A DNA stretch of 64,000 bases, from the NCBI RefSeq assembly GCF_011065935.2, contig NZ_JAAMNH020000001.1:4919001-4983000 (forward strand), in the 5' to 3' direction. The DNA is from Clostridium estertheticum. GTDB lineage: Bacteria > Bacillota > Clostridia > Clostridiales > Clostridiaceae. The position numbers and the translations under genes are program-made. Of this stretch, positions 63,816 to 64,000 are shown piece after piece. The notes under the pieces are model-generated. The model saw nothing but the letters and a program-made list of their open reading frames with translations, ran no database searches and had not been told where the DNA came from. Each line of letters begins with the position of its first letter. Position 1 is the first letter of the stretch.

Positions 63816-64000
63816 TTAGCTTTGTAGTATTGCTAAGGCAACTGCGCCTATAACTCCCGCATCTGTTCCTAGCTTTGCTGGTACTATTTCACAACCAGCA
63901 GTCATTGTTTTAAGTCCCCTTTCATTAACAACTTCTTTAACTTTATCAAAGATTATTTCACCAGCTTTTGAAACTCCCCCACCTATTACTACAATGTCTG
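63816..64000 (-). CDS. glcK: ROK-family glucokinase, 3' end
   Basis: The last 61 codons of a sugar kinase running off the right edge. DIVVIGGGVSKAGEIIFDK and LGTDAGVIGAVALA are the C-terminal ROK marks of glucokinases. The ATP and zinc sites are outside the window, so glucose as substrate is likely but not proven. Confidence 0.85.
   Translation of the reverse strand, partial: DIVVIGGGVSKAGEIIFDKVKEVVNERGLKTMTAGCEIVPAKLGTDAGVIGAVALAILQS

Overview
The window is low-GC, Clostridium-type DNA. Genes carry strong AGGAGG-type ribosome binding sites and often start with TTG or GTG. Typical clostridial families are present: a Spo0E-like phosphatase, rubrerythrin, RNase J, CD3324 and ComFB families, a T-box threonyl-tRNA synthetase, Acr3-type arsenite efflux and a corrinoid/UroD methyltransferase module. 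I do not assign a species. Most genes lie on the minus strand in short operons separated by hairpin terminators. No rRNA, tRNA or CRISPR array was seen.

Layout. 1-1.9 kb: 5' part of addB, running off the left edge. 2.2-4.7 kb: a small membrane protein, ComFB and a phosphohexomutase. 4.8-7.4 kb: ferrous iron uptake, with FeoB split into separate membrane and GTPase genes plus FeoA. 7.6-13.2 kb: a beta-lactamase-like serine hydrolase, then a four-part metal protein (HMA, SafE-type membrane domain, cupredoxin-like domain, C-terminal domain) next to an OmpR-type two-component system. Between them lies a dead REP-associated transposase flanked by its likely REP repeats. 13.4-19 kb: a DUF1450-like protein, an NlpC/P60 hydrolase, a GGDEF/EAL protein, and a coiled-coil protein paired with a polysaccharide deacetylase. 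19-23 kb: T-box, thrS and glnS. 23-27 kb: a corrinoid methyl-transfer module with a truncated reactivator, and a divergent NSS-family transporter. 27-31 kb: a gene-poor stretch with short reading frames, CD3324, rsgA, a 249-bp palindromic element and small accessory genes. 31-38 kb: DeoR regulator, diguanylate cyclase, MFS exporter, EAL-HDOD protein, Spo0E-like protein and RNase J. 38.5-39.7 kb: decayed mobile-element debris. 40-42 kb: fluoride riboswitch with two crcB genes and a second NlpC/P60 hydrolase. 42.8-50.5 kb: an arsenic island (ArsA, ArsD, Acr3, ArsR, ArsC, CcdA-like protein, two thioredoxins, ArsP-like permease, second ArsR). 51-54 kb: a cobalt/nickel ECF importer. 54-64 kb: Cache-GGDEF-EAL protein, rubrerythrin, metNIQ behind two SAM-I riboswitches in series, a secreted GH85 endoglycosidase, and the 3' end of a ROK glucokinase.

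How genes work together. Metals and toxic ions are a strong theme: Feo, the HMA-SafE-cupredoxin protein, arsenic, fluoride and Co/Ni. Four c-di-GMP proteins are scattered through the window. The main unexplained structure is the dispersed repeats. Family A (core GGGACGGTTAACAA) surrounds the transposase relic. Family B (core TTATTTATTTT..GCGCCT) has four arms. Family C (core GTGCCATCCACGTGGCAAG) has about nine copies, most sitting on or within a few bases of stop codons; one forms a near-perfect 60-bp inverted repeat and another marks the scar of the truncated corrinoid reactivator.
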